From assembly GCA_017516305.1 (NCBI GenBank), contig JAFXDB010000063.1, positions 1 to 36,929 on the forward strand: a stretch of 36,929 nucleotides of DNA. Reading direction: 5' to 3'. Source of the DNA: Clostridia bacterium. GTDB taxonomy: Bacteria > Bacillota > Clostridia > Christensenellales > Aristaeellaceae. A program made the position numbers and the translations under genes. The notes under the pieces were generated by a model. It ran no database searches. It was not told the origin of the DNA and worked only from the letters and a program-made list of their open reading frames with translations. This document shows, piece after piece, positions 9,156 through 18,447 of this stretch; the first letter of the stretch is position 1, and each line of letters starts with the position of its first letter.

Positions 9156-10094
9156 TCAGGTACCCACCTTTCGCAGCGCACTCTGGATGAGCTTGTTGCA
9201 CAGGATCATCACGACGAAGAGCATCGTGGCGATGGCGGAAGCGTAGCCCATCTCGAAGCGGGTGTAGCCGTAGTCGAACAGATGCGTGACGACGGTGCGG
9301 GCGGCATAGTCCGTGGAGGGATAGCCGGCCAGCGCCATGGGCACGTCACACACGCCGAAGGCCTGGGTGATGGCCATGACCGCGCCGAAGAGCAGCATGG
9401 GCTTCATGTTGGGGAGGGTGATGTAGTACAGCTCCTGCCAGCGGTTGCGGATGCCGTCCACATAGCCGGCCTCGTACTGAGCGCGGTCAACGCCCTGCAG
9501 GCCTGCCACGAAGCTCAGGAAGCCCGTGGACATGGACATCCACAGCGTGACGATGATGATGACGGGCATGATGTACTCGGGGTTATTCAGCCAGAGGATG
9601 GGGGTGTTGATGATGCCCAGGTCGATCAGGATGGAGTTGAGGTAACCGTAGGCGTCACCGCGGAAGATGATGGAGAAGATGGCAAAGGCGTTGCCGGAGA
9701 TGGAAGGCGCGTAGAACACCAGAACGGCCAGCGTGCGGATCCAGCGGGGCAGCTCATTGATCAGCCAGGCGAAGCCGAAGGACAGGATGTAGCCGATGGG
9801 GCCGGTGATGACCGCCAGGGTGAAGGTGTTCGTAACCGCCTTGAGGAAGACGTCATCGTTGAGGATGAGGTCGATGTAGTTGCTCGCGCCGACGAACTTG
9901 GCAGGCTCCAGAATGTTGTAATAGGTGAAGCTGTAGTAGATCGACGTGATCATCGGCAGGATGTAAAACGCAAGGAACAGCACCGCGTAGGGGGCGAGGA
10001 AGGCGTAGCAGAACTTCATCTGCTTCGCCTTTTCCCATGCGATGAGGGTGTTGCGCTTCCTGAGGTTTACGTATTTTTTCAGGAACGTGGTCAT
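9156..10094 (-). CDS. Sugar ABC transporter permease (MalF/UgpA type), first of permease pair 1
   Basis: This 312-residue protein has normal length for the family and lacks the insertion found in the other MalF-type protein of the operon. The first membrane segment (about 30-52, including PYAVLFLAFYILPM) is followed by a short extracytoplasmic loop and five further segments. The EAA loop is YEAGYVDGIRNRWQELYYITLP. The ATG has GGAGGG about eight bases upstream and lies 92 bases after the end of the solute-binding protein gene. It is the natural channel partner of that binding protein. Confidence 0.92.
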   Translation of the reverse strand: MTTFLKKYVNLRKRNTLIAWEKAKQMKFCYAFLAPYAVLFLAFYILPMITSIYYSFTYYNILEPAKFVGASNYIDLILNDDVFLKAVTNTFTLAVITGPIGYILSFGFAWLINELPRWIRTLAVLVFYAPSISGNAFAIFSIIFRGDAYGYLNSILIDLGIINTPILWLNNPEYIMPVIIIVTLWMSMSTGFLSFVAGLQGVDRAQYEAGYVDGIRNRWQELYYITLPNMKPMLLFGAVMAITQAFGVCDVPMALAGYPSTDYAARTVVTHLFDYGYTRFEMGYASAIATMLFVVMILCNKLIQSALRKVGT

Positions 10095-10186
10095 GGCCGC
10101 TTTTCCCTCCTATCGTTATGTTGGCAGGGTTGGATGGTCATTGCCGGCGAGGCTCCCATCAGGGCCGCTGCCGCAGTGATGATGCG

Positions 10187-13100
10187 TCAGTTGACGGGGG
10201 TTGCGTCACGGGTGGCGTCGATGGCCTCCTGTGGAACGGGCAGCCCGAATTCGCTGCGCTTCTTCACGATTTCCTCGTTGATGGTGCGCGCATAATCCAG
10301 GAGGGTTTCGCGCGGGTCGGTTTTCTCGTTGGTCACCTTACGCACGGCGTTGGTCAGGTGGCGGGTGGTGTAGTAGCCGCCGGCAACCTCGCGGAAGCCC
10401 ACCGCGACGCTCATCTGCTCGCGGATGACGACCAGCTGCTCCTCGCTCCAGGCCAGCTGCTCAATGGCGGCGATGTTGGCCGTGGCGTAGCGGGCGGAGG
10501 CGCCCAGGATGGATTCGATCTCGCGGCCGAAGCGCACCTGGGACTCGGTGGAGACCCACCACTTCATGAACTCCCATGCCTGCTGCTTGACCTCCTCGTT
10601 GTCCGTGGCGATCATCATGCAGCACGCGCCCAGGAATGTCCGGCGTGGTTGATGGTGCCGTCCTCCTGCAGGGTGCCGGGAAGGATGGCGATGTCCCACA
10701 GGCCGCGGATCTCGGGAGCGGAGACGTTCAGGGTGTTGAAGGTGGTGTAATCGAAGATGCCGATGGGCATTTCACCGGAACGGAAGCGGCTGACGAAGTC
10801 GAACACCAGCGGCAGGCCGTAATCGTTGTACAGCATGGTGTAGGTATCGAAGGCCTGCACCGCCGCCTCGGAGTTCAGGGTGGTCATGGTGGCATCCTCG
10901 TTATAGATGGCGCCGCCGTTCTGGTAAACCATGGCGTAGAACACGGAGAGGTTAGGAGCCACGATGTCCGGGTAGGGGATGCCCACGGACATGTTGGCGC
11001 CCTGCAGGGTGGGCAGCATGGCGATCAGGTCATCCCAGGTCTGGGGAACCTCCAGGTCGTACTCCTCCAGAATGTCGCTGCGGTAGAAGAGGATGGAGCA
11101 CAGCTGGGTCTCGGGCAGGGCGTAGATGCCCTCATGGCCCGTTTCGTCGATGAACTTGAAGGCCTCGTAGGCGCTGGGGTAGAACTGGGCCAGCACCTCC
11201 TCGTAGCCCTCAAACTGGGTGATATCCTCCGCCGCGCCGCGCAGGGCGTAGTTGACGGGGTTCCAGCTGTCGGTGGAGACGACCACGTCCGGGCCGTTGC
11301 CGGCAACGGTGGCGTTCAGCAGGGCGTTGGGATCCACCAGCATCACGTTGACGGGAATGCCGGTCTGGGCGGTGAAGGTATCGTCCACCATGGTCTTGAG
11401 GACCGTGGACTGGTCACGGCCGGTGACGATCCAGACCTCCAGCACGTCCTCACCCTCGTGGACGTCGCCCAGGGCGTTGTAGTCCACGGTGTAGGAGGTG
11501 ACGCAGGAGACGATCTCGTGCCAGGTGCGGGAGAGGAAGTTCTCGCTGCACTCAGGCAGGGCGGAGCCGTCGGCGGTGATGAAGATCTGATCCACGTCCA
11601 GCTGCACCTGGCGCAGGTTCAGCATGGAGGTACCCATGGAGGTGATGTTGTCCTTGAAGTTGGTGAAGGCCTCGGTGATCTCCGCCGGATCCTCCACGAA
11701 GGTCTCCAGCTGCACGGCCAGGGTCTGAGCCACGGCGATGCGGTCGGACTTCTGGCCCGTCACGGCAACGGTCTCGTCCACCAGCTTGTACAGACGCTTT
11801 GCCTCGCGGCCCATTTCGGTGATGATTTCCGGATACTTCTGCTCCAGGTGGTAATCGCGGTACTGATCGGGGGTGACGCCGGTGAGCACCAGGATCTTGC
11901 GGTACATGCTGTTGAGGCGGTAGATGCTCTCCTCCATGTCGGAGAGGATGGCGCCCATATCGCCCAGGGTGGCCTCCAGGCGGATGGTGTGCTCGCCTGC
12001 GGTCAGCCAGATGCGGCAGGGATCGCCGTTCTCATCCCGGAGGGTATTCATGTTCCAGGTGCTGGAGTAGCTGAAGTCCAGGTTCTCCATCTCGGAGAAG
12101 AGCACCTCGCCGTCCACATACACGATACGGCTGGAAACGGAGCCGCGGCTGTAGGTCTGGCGGCCCTTGACGGTGATGTTGTACCAGCCGTCCTCGGGCA
12201 CGGAGAACTCCCACTCGATCCACTGGCCGGCGTCGCGCCAGGCGTCGCCGCCGATGTAGTTGAGTACGGTGCGGGCGACGTCGCAGGGAACCGTGGCGGG
12301 GGAGGAACGGTCATAGCGGGCGTACAGGGAAGGGGAGGAGCGGCGGACGCTGTGCTCGCCCTCGATGGTGACGCAGAAGCCGTTCAGGGATGCGGGCTGG
12401 GGCTTGTCGCCCACGGAGGCAAGGTAGGCATCATAGCCCTGACGCTCGGTGGGGGCGCGCAGGGTCAGGCCGGTGATGATCATCGGTTCGCTCTGGCCGA
12501 CCAGGGTGAGGGTGTTGTCGCCCTCCTCCAGGTAGAACAGGTAGGGAACGGTGATATAGCCCATGGAGTCGCGCAGGTAAGCGGTCTGCGCAATGCCGTA
12601 GATCTCCACCTGGGCAGGACGGATCTCGTTGCCCTGGTTATCGTGGGTGCGCATGGGCTCGCCGTCGGCGTCCACGCGGGTGCGGCTGCCGTGCTCGTCG
12701 ATGACGACGGTACCGGCGTCCGTCCACAGGCGGGAGAAGGTCATCGTGTCGGCGCCGTCAAAGGGCAGCTCGCCGTTGATGAGCAGCTCGCGCTCGATAT
12801 CCACGCCGCGGGAGGCAGCGGTGTAATAGGTGATTTCTACATTATAGAAGCCAGCCTGGGGGACGCCGGGGATGGTCCACTCGGCGGAGGAGCCGCTCTG
12901 GGTGACAACGGCGTTCTCCACCACGGTGGCGGCGCCGGTGGCGTCGGCGAGGATCTCGCCGTTGGCGCTGAGGCCCAGCACGGGCGCATAGGTGACGCCT
13001 TCAGCCTCGGCCACCGTTTCCAGCGCCACGGGGATATCCTCGGTGGCGTTGTGGCGGATGGGGCCCACCAGGTTTGCGGAGGTCAGCAGCAGACGGCTGC

Positions 13101-13653
13101 CGCTGGCGGTGACGGTCACGCTGTGCTCACCGGGCATGAGGTAGATGCCTTCAGCCGGGATGGGCTGGTCATCTACCATCAGGGCGGCGAAGGCCTCGGC
13201 ACCGGCTTCCGCGCACAGGGCTTCGGCCGTGTAGTAGCCGGAGTAGCGGATGCTCACGGGCAGCGTGGCGGCAGCGCCATCCTCAACATGCAGCACCTGC
13301 GGGACGCGGCGGAAGGAAGCGCCCTCGGCCGTCAGGGTGATGGTGGGATCGGAGGGCAGCGCTTCGCCCGTCAGGAGGCTTCCGTCCTCCAGCAGGCCGA
13401 GCTCGCTGTAATAAGCAACGCCCTCGGCTTCGGCGGCGCTGTCCAGTGCAAGATAAATGTCTGCGCTGGTAAGGTACTGGTCATAGGTGTTGTCGCGGCC
13501 GATGTCCTCCGTCACAACGGACAGGTCGAAACCCTCGTACTTTTCAACGTAGGTCTCCGTTCCGTTGGAAAGGAAGAACCACAGGCCGAGCGCCAGCACG
13601 ACCAGGGCCATGGCGATCCATTTTCCGAACCTGCTGACAAATGAACGCTCCAT
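10187..13653 (-). CDS. Large membrane-anchored extracellular solute-binding protein, interrupted by a -1 frameshift
   Basis: One gene of about 1155 codons appears as two frames: 10615-13653 (1012 residues) and a downstream frame to 10187. They join if one G is restored in the run read on plus as CCC at 10629-10631, giving AGHSWGACCMMIAT, a normal binding-protein sequence. The N-terminus has an uncleaved-looking anchor (about 9-29). About 700 residues of beta-sandwich-like modules follow, including a duplicated segment near residues 65 and 206 (AEAEGV.Y...LGL) and carbohydrate-module-like stretches such as VPEDGWYNITVKGRQ. The family-1 solute-binding domain begins near 735 (LEVWIVTGRDQST) and includes PQTWDDLIAMLP and QQAWEFMKWW. 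It should capture the sugar for the permeases. The break may be a sequencing error, since the rest of the reading frame is well kept. Confidence 0.82.
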
Positions 13654-13804
13654 GATCTCTTAGCCCTCCTTGGTTATCCGGCTGCCGACGGGGTTGCCGC
13701 CTGACGGCCTCTCTTGACATGCGCCCGGCGGGGGAACGCTGCGGGCGGGGTGGAAATATGAAATAGACATGAAAGCAGGCTCAATGTGCTGTCATGCATT
13801 CCAG

Positions 13805-13826
13805 ATATCCAAAACGGTCAATATCC
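13805..13826. promoter_or_regulatory. Direct repeat candidate operator between the ABC operon and araC-type regulator
   Basis: ATATCC occurs at 13805-13810 and again at 13821-13826, a 16-base period, in the early transcribed leader of the ABC operon. AraC-family proteins bind paired direct half-sites, so this could be the regulator's target. The six-base match is short and unproven. Confidence 0.25.
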
Positions 13827-13837
13827 AACCTTATTAT

Positions 13838-13867
13838 ATAATACCGGCAGGCGAAAAAACCTATCAA
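13838..13867 (-). promoter_or_regulatory. Sigma-A-type promoter of the ABC operon
   Basis: Read on the minus strand, a -35 TTGATA (13867-13862) is separated by 18 bases from a -10 TATTAT (13843-13838); an overlapping TATAAT follows. Transcription would start near 13831, leaving a leader of about 175 bases before the solute-binding protein. This lies in the 346-base gap 13654-13999, which also holds the divergent promoter of the AraC-type gene and no extra gene that I can see. Confidence 0.6.
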
Positions 13868-13895
13868 AAGTTGCGCGGTATACATCATAATTTGC

Positions 13896-13924
13896 TTGAA
13901 AGTTCTTGTCTTTTGTGATAGGAT
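13896..13924 (+). promoter_or_regulatory. Sigma-A-type promoter of the AraC-family regulator gene
   Basis: TTGAAA (13896-13901), a 17-base spacer, then TAGGAT (13919-13924) with a TG two bases before it (extended -10). The expected start is near 13931, giving a leader of about 70 bases before the ATG at 14000. It is divergent from the ABC operon promoter only about 30 bases away, so the two may compete or be controlled together. Confidence 0.55.
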
Positions 13925-13999
13925 AGACATATATCATCGGGGAATTTTGTGTAAATCCTTACATATTGGTGATATGAAATCGGGGAGGAACGAAGGACG

Positions 14000-14926
14000 A
14001 TGAAACAGAAGCCGCTGGTCAGCCAGGAGGATAAGGAGCTGTTCCACATGGGGTTCCGCGTGCTGAAGGAGGATCAGCACGAGTTTATCACCTATCCGGC
14101 CAACACGTCCATCCGCATCTGGCGCAGCATTCGTGAAGCGGACAGCTATGCGCCCCATTTCCATTCGGCGGTGGAGGTGCTGGTGCCCATCGAGGGGCAG
14201 CTGTATTCTGTCATTGATGACACGGAGTACGTGGTGCATGCGGGGGAGATGCTCTTCATCCCCGCGGGCTGCACGCATTCGCTGCGGATGGATGTGGGCA
14301 GCGTGCGCGAGCTGATCCTGTTTGAGATGAACAATGTATTCACCCTCAAGGAGTTCGGCGCTTTCCGCCAGATGCTGGCCAAGCCCATCTATCTGGACAT
14401 GGAGCACCCGGCCCGGGAGGGAGTGCGGGAGAAGCTGATGGAGATGATCGCCATCCACCGCAGCGGCAGGATGCTGCGCAACATGCACTGCTATGCGCTG
14501 CTTCTGGAGATCTACGCGCAGCTGGGGGAGAGCTACCTGACCATGTCCGCCTCGCAGACGGAGGTCAACGCCATCAACCGGCAGCTTTCGGGCGAGGATG
14601 CCTTCAACCGGGCGCTGGACTATGTGGGGGAGAACTACATGGACGATGTGACCCTGGATTCCCTGGCGGCGTATGCGGGCTTCTCGCGCTACACCCTCAG
14701 CCGGATGTTCCGCCATCATACGGGGCAGACCTTCACCCAGTACCTGAACCGCCGCCGCGTGACCATGGCTGAGGAGCTGCTGGCAGGTACCAAGCTTCCG
14801 GTGACCCAGGTAGCCCTGCAGTGCGGCTTCAACTCCATTGCCACCTTCAACCGCGTTTTCCGGGAGGTGCGCGGCTGCACCCCGACCCAGTACCGGCTGA
14901 TCTATGACGAAAGCCAGCGCAGATGA
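14000..14926 (+). CDS. AraC-family transcriptional regulator with N-terminal cupin
   Basis: This 308-residue regulator has an N-terminal cupin sensor domain (about 50-120), with HFHSAVEVLVPIEG and the second-strand pattern HAGEMLFIPAGCTHS. The C-terminal AraC double helix-turn-helix (about 205-305) includes YAGFSRYTLSRMFRHHTGQTFTQYLN and CGFNSIATFNRVFREVRGCTPTQYR. The cupin usually binds a sugar or other small inducer. The gene is divergent from the ABC operon and convergent with the alpha-galactosidase-type gene, so local control of glycan uptake is the likely job. The ATG at 14000 is preceded by GGGGAGG and GAAGGA. Confidence 0.93.
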   Translation: MKQKPLVSQEDKELFHMGFRVLKEDQHEFITYPANTSIRIWRSIREADSYAPHFHSAVEVLVPIEGQLYSVIDDTEYVVHAGEMLFIPAGCTHSLRMDVGSVRELILFEMNNVFTLKEFGAFRQMLAKPIYLDMEHPAREGVREKLMEMIAIHRSGRMLRNMHCYALLLEIYAQLGESYLTMSASQTEVNAINRQLSGEDAFNRALDYVGENYMDDVTLDSLAAYAGFSRYTLSRMFRHHTGQTFTQYLNRRRVTMAEELLAGTKLPVTQVALQCGFNSIATFNRVFREVRGCTPTQYRLIYDESQRR

Positions 14927-14948
14927 GTTTCTACCTATTATATATAGA

Positions 14949-14997
14949 AGAACGAGCCTGTCCCGCAGCATGGGAACAGGCTCGTTCTGATTTATTT
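14949..14997. terminator. Strong bidirectional terminator between regulator and GH27 gene
   Basis: AGAACGAGCCTGT (14949-14961) pairs perfectly with ACAGGCTCGTTCT (14976-14988), followed on plus by GATTTATTT. It lies 22 bases after the AraC-type stop and just beyond the convergent GH27 stop. On the minus side an AT-rich tract follows, so it can stop both genes. Confidence 0.85.
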
Positions 14998-16236
14998 GAC
15001 CAGATAAACCACGGCGTCGTGGGGCGCGAGGGAGGCGGAAAGGCCCGTAGCCGCATCGGCGGGCTGGCCGCTCCACAGCTCGGTGGCATGGCAGCCCATT
15101 TCGGCCTGACCGCGGGTGACGGATACGGTGCGCACCTCGTCGGAAAGGTTGAACAGGGCGACGTACATTCCCTGGCCGTCCTGGCGGGGGGCGACCCAGA
15201 CGGATTCCTCCTCCGTCGTCCACAGGGGATGACCGCAGAAGCTCTCCCTGCCGATGGCCAGCACATCCGCGTTGGTCAGCAGGCTCAGGGTGAACTCATC
15301 GTTCTTGGGCATATCGCCGCCCATCATCAGCGGGGAGCGCATCATCGGCCACAGGGTCATCATGGCGCGCTGCTCCTCGCGGGTGAAGCGGGTCCGGTCG
15401 TCGGGGTTGTAGCACTGACGCAGGGCGCCCAGGGGCAGCATGTCGGCGTCCGGCCAATGCCCGGGACCGGCGTGGATGCACCACTTCTCCGCCCGCTCGA
15501 ACATGGCCTTGAGCAGCCGCCAGCTGTCCCAGAAGTCATCGGTGATGCGCCACATATTGGCGTATTGCTTCAGATGCTCGGCCTTCTCAACGGGCGCGGG
15601 GCCGGGGGAGAGGGACAGCACCAAATCGCGCCCGCAAGAACGGCAGGCCTCGGAGATCAGCTCGATCTCCCGGGCGCAGTGGGGGTATTCGCGGGCGATG
15701 TCATCGCACTTGATGAAGTCCACGCCCCACTGGGCATAGAGCTGGAAGATGGATTCGTAGTAAGCCTTCGCGCCGGGCTTGTCGCAGCGCAGGCCGTACA
15801 TATCGGGATTCCAGGCGCAGATGCTGTTGGGGTTGGCAACCTCGTGGCAGCCCATATCGCTGCCCAGGATGGGCAGGTGCTTATGGGCGGCCATGCGGGG
15901 CATACCGCGCATGATGTGGATGCCGAACTTCAGCCCCAGGCTGTGGACATAATCTGCCAGGGGCTTGAAGCCCACACCGCCCGCAGCGGAGGGGAAGCGG
16001 TTCACTGCTGGCAGCAGGCGGCCGTAGGCGTCCATATCCAGGGTGGAGAAGGGCTCGTATTCGTGGTTCAGCGCAGTGGGCTGATACCACTGGATGTCCA
16101 CCACAACATATTCCCAGCCGAATTCCTTCAGATGGGCGGCCATGTATTCCGCGTTGGCGCGGACGGTTTCCTCGGTGACGGCGGCGCCGTAGCAGTCCCA
16201 GCTGTTCCAGCCCATGGGGGGATGCTTTGCGATCAT
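14992..16236 (-). CDS. GH27 glycoside hydrolase (alpha-galactosidase type)
   Basis: This 414-residue enzyme has the family start PPMGWNSWDCYG (6-17), then VVVDIQWYQP. Putative catalytic aspartates are D178 in FIKCDD (nucleophile position) and D233 in RITDDF (acid/base position). A C-terminal beta domain ends the protein. GH27 enzymes remove alpha-galactose with retention; the IQW variant in place of the usual DDCW/DGW pattern leaves other GH27 activities possible, for example on beta-L-arabinopyranosides. There is no signal peptide, so it should act in the cytoplasm on imported oligosaccharides. I chose the ATG at 16236 over an open frame to 16308 because AGGAGGT lies seven bases upstream. 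It is transcribed toward the AraC-type regulator. Confidence 0.9.
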   Translation of the reverse strand: MIAKHPPMGWNSWDCYGAAVTEETVRANAEYMAAHLKEFGWEYVVVDIQWYQPTALNHEYEPFSTLDMDAYGRLLPAVNRFPSAAGGVGFKPLADYVHSLGLKFGIHIMRGMPRMAAHKHLPILGSDMGCHEVANPNSICAWNPDMYGLRCDKPGAKAYYESIFQLYAQWGVDFIKCDDIAREYPHCAREIELISEACRSCGRDLVLSLSPGPAPVEKAEHLKQYANMWRITDDFWDSWRLLKAMFERAEKWCIHAGPGHWPDADMLPLGALRQCYNPDDRTRFTREEQRAMMTLWPMMRSPLMMGGDMPKNDEFTLSLLTNADVLAIGRESFCGHPLWTTEEESVWVAPRQDGQGMYVALFNLSDEVRTVSVTRGQAEMGCHATELWSGQPADAATGLSASLAPHDAVVYLVK

Positions 16237-16331
16237 GGATAATACCTCCTCATATGCAGCGGATGATTCTCTGCGGATAAGATAGCATGTCCGGGCGGGA
16301 GGTGTCAAGGGAAATGATTGCAGACAATGAA

Positions 16332-16356
16332 AAAACCGCCCCGGCAGGACGGTTTT
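16332..16356 (-). terminator. Terminator of the YeiH-type gene
   Basis: Read on minus, AAAACCG and CGGTTTT arms enclose an 11-base GC-rich loop and are followed by TT and C. It lies directly after the stop of the exporter gene at 16363. Confidence 0.75.
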
Positions 16357-16362
16357 CCGAAA

Positions 16363-17433
16363 TCAGGCGAAGAAGGTCAGCCAGCCCATCAGGTGCATCA
16401 CATACTCCACGGCCAGGGCCACGATGACCACCAGGGCGGAGATGATGAAGCCGTGCAGCATGGGGCGGGCGCCGCTTTTGCGCATGGTGCTGAAGGAGGT
16501 GTTCAGACCGATGGCGGCAAGGGCGGCGACCATGAGGAATTTGGAAACATCCTTCATGGCGGAGGAAACGCCGTCCGGGATGAGTCCCAGGCTCTTGACG
16601 CAGGCCATGCCCAGGAAGCCGAGGATGAACCAGGGGAATATATTCGCAATGGACACATGGGCGCGGATCTCCTGGGTGCTGCCGGAGGCAAGTGCTTCCC
16701 GGCGCTTCAGGCGGACGCTGATCAGGGCGAAGACGATCACGGTGGGGATGATGGAAAGCGTACGGGTGAGCTTGACCATGGTGGCGAAGTCACCTGCGGC
16801 TTCGGAGAAGGCGTAGCCCGTGGCCACGACGCTGGAGGTGTCGTTGACGGCGGTTCCCGCCCACAGACCGAAGGCCTCGTCTGTCAGGCCCATCATGCGG
16901 CCCAGGATGGGGAAGAGGAGGATCATCGCCATGTCAAAGAGAAAGGTGGCGCTCATGGCGAAGGCGACGTCGGTATCGGTAGCGTCGATGGTGGGGGCAA
17001 TGGCGGCAATGGCGCTGCCGCCGCAGATGCCGGTACCCGCGCTGATGAGGCTGGAGGTTTTCCAGTTCAGCCCCAGAGCCTTGCCGCAGAAATAGCCGCC
17101 GCCGAAGCAGGTCAGAAGGGTGAAGACCATCACCAGCAGGCTCATGCGGCCCACATCCAGGATAACGCCGATGGACAGGCTTGCGCCCAGCAGGATGATG
17201 GCGAACTTAAGCAGCTTCTTGCTGGTGAACTTCAGGCCGGGAGTCAGGCGCGCACCGGGCTTGCGCACGGCGTTCACGCCCATGCCGATGAACATGGCGA
17301 TCACGGCGGCGCCGATGAGATGCGTGCCGAGGAGCCTGTCCAGCAGGTCGGCCAGCAGGGTGGCGAGGATGGCGATCAGCAGGGAAAGGCCGACGCCGGG
17401 GACAAGGCTGCCCCAGCTCTTCATGTGTGTCAT
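16363..17433 (-). CDS. YeiH family (UPF0324) putative sulfate exporter
   Basis: This 356-residue polytopic protein has about ten hydrophobic segments. Hallmark stretches are FTSKKLLKFAIILLGASLSIG, SLISAGTGICGGSAIAA and FGLWAGTAVNDTSSVVATGYAFS. The family is usually annotated as a sulfate or sulfonate exporter, but substrate evidence is thin. I chose the ATG at 17433 over the frame to 17538: AGGAGG lies about eight bases upstream and the extra N-terminus is not membrane-protein-like. It is divergent from a LysR gene, the same arrangement as yeiE-yeiH in enterobacteria, so LysR control is likely. Confidence 0.9.
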   Translation of the reverse strand: MTHMKSWGSLVPGVGLSLLIAILATLLADLLDRLLGTHLIGAAVIAMFIGMGVNAVRKPGARLTPGLKFTSKKLLKFAIILLGASLSIGVILDVGRMSLLVMVFTLLTCFGGGYFCGKALGLNWKTSSLISAGTGICGGSAIAAIAPTIDATDTDVAFAMSATFLFDMAMILLFPILGRMMGLTDEAFGLWAGTAVNDTSSVVATGYAFSEAAGDFATMVKLTRTLSIIPTVIVFALISVRLKRREALASGSTQEIRAHVSIANIFPWFILGFLGMACVKSLGLIPDGVSSAMKDVSKFLMVAALAAIGLNTSFSTMRKSGARPMLHGFIISALVVIVALAVEYVMHLMGWLTFFA

Positions 17434-17545
17434 GGTGCGTTCCTCCTGTGGTGCGTTCAAGATGAGCCCCGGGCCATGCCTGCCGGTTGACGGCGGGAGC
17501 GCGCGGGGTTCCGTGTTTTCCGGGCTCGATGATAGCACAGTTGTG

Positions 17546-17582
17546 TGATAAAATCAAATTATCATTTTGAATCAGATGATAA
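17546..17582. promoter_or_regulatory. LysR-type operator candidates in the divergent intergenic region
   Basis: Two dyads lie side by side: TGAT-AAA-ATCA at 17546-17556 and TTATCA-N12-TGATAA at 17559-17582. The stretch is AT-rich, unlike the flanks, and sits between the YeiH-type start (17433) and LysR start (17605). LysR proteins bind such imperfect dyads upstream of their own gene. Binding is inferred. Confidence 0.5.
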
Positions 17583-17604
17583 ATTAATTTTCACGGAGGA
17601 TGGT

Positions 17605-18447
17605 ATGCAGGATTATCGGATGGAGACCTTTCTGACCCTGTGCGAAACGATGAATCACCACGCGGCGGCGGAGCGCCTCTGCCTGACGCAGCCGGCGGTG
17701 ACGCAGCATATCAGGCGGCTGGAGGAACGATACGGCTGCCGACTGTTCACCTATGACGGCCGCCGTCTCCGCCTGACCCGGCAGGGCGAAATGCTGCGGG
17801 AGTTTGCGGTGCTGGAGAAGCAGCGGGAGGTGCGCCTGCAGGAGCGTCTGCATGGCGGGCTGTCCCTGCGGGTGGGCGCCACCAAGACCATCGGCGAGTA
17901 TGTCATCGCGCCCCAGGTGGCGGCCTGCCTGGCGCGTCCGGGCTGCAGCCTGACGCTGGAGGTGGACAACACGGCGCATATCCTCGGGCGCATCGACGAG
18001 GGAAAGCTGGACTTCGCCCTCATCGAGGGCAGCTTTGACCGGGCGCGCTATGCCTGGCGGCTGTTCCGGCGGGAGCCCTTTGTGGGGGTCTGCGGGGCGG
18101 GCCATCCCTTTGCGGGGCGGCGGATCTGCCCTGAAATGCTGCGGTCCGAGCAGCTGTTCCTGCGGGAGGAGGGCAGCGGAACGCGCCGCATCCTGGAGGA
18201 GGTGCTGGATGCAGCGGGCCTGGGGGTGAATATCTTCGGCGGCGTTGCAACCCTGGGCAGCTTCACGCTGATGACGGGGCTGATGGCGGCCAGCGCAGGC
18301 ATCACCTTCGCATATGAGGCCGTGGCGGTGGAGAATCCGTCGCTGGCGACCTTTCAGGTGGAGGGCTGGGAGACAACGAGGGAGTTCAACTGCGTCTGGC
18401 TGCCGGGCAGCGGTGGCGAGGAGGCAGCAGAGGCCTTCGGCGTGTGA
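17605..18447 (+). CDS. LysR-family transcriptional regulator
   Basis: This 280-residue protein has an N-terminal winged helix (METFLTLCETMNHHAAAERL then TQPAVTQHIRRLEERYG, residues 6-50) and a periplasmic-binding-like effector domain from about 90. The conserved LREEGSGTRRILEEVL near 180 is typical of the YeiE/CysL-like group. The ATG at 17605 has GGAGG five bases upstream; a GTG at 17545 would add a non-conserved tail running through the operator. It is divergent from the YeiH-type exporter. The stop overlaps the next start (GTGTGA), so the DUF4956 gene may share its transcript. Confidence 0.92.
   Translation: MQDYRMETFLTLCETMNHHAAAERLCLTQPAVTQHIRRLEERYGCRLFTYDGRRLRLTRQGEMLREFAVLEKQREVRLQERLHGGLSLRVGATKTIGEYVIAPQVAACLARPGCSLTLEVDNTAHILGRIDEGKLDFALIEGSFDRARYAWRLFRREPFVGVCGAGHPFAGRRICPEMLRSEQLFLREEGSGTRRILEEVLDAAGLGVNIFGGVATLGSFTLMTGLMAASAGITFAYEAVAVENPSLATFQVEGWETTREFNCVWLPGSGGEEAAEAFGV

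Noticed and set aside
13934..15223. Minus-strand open frame of 429 codons
   Set aside because: It is antisense to the AraC-family gene, whose helix-turn-helix and cupin motifs are clear, and it crosses the strong terminator at 14949-14988.
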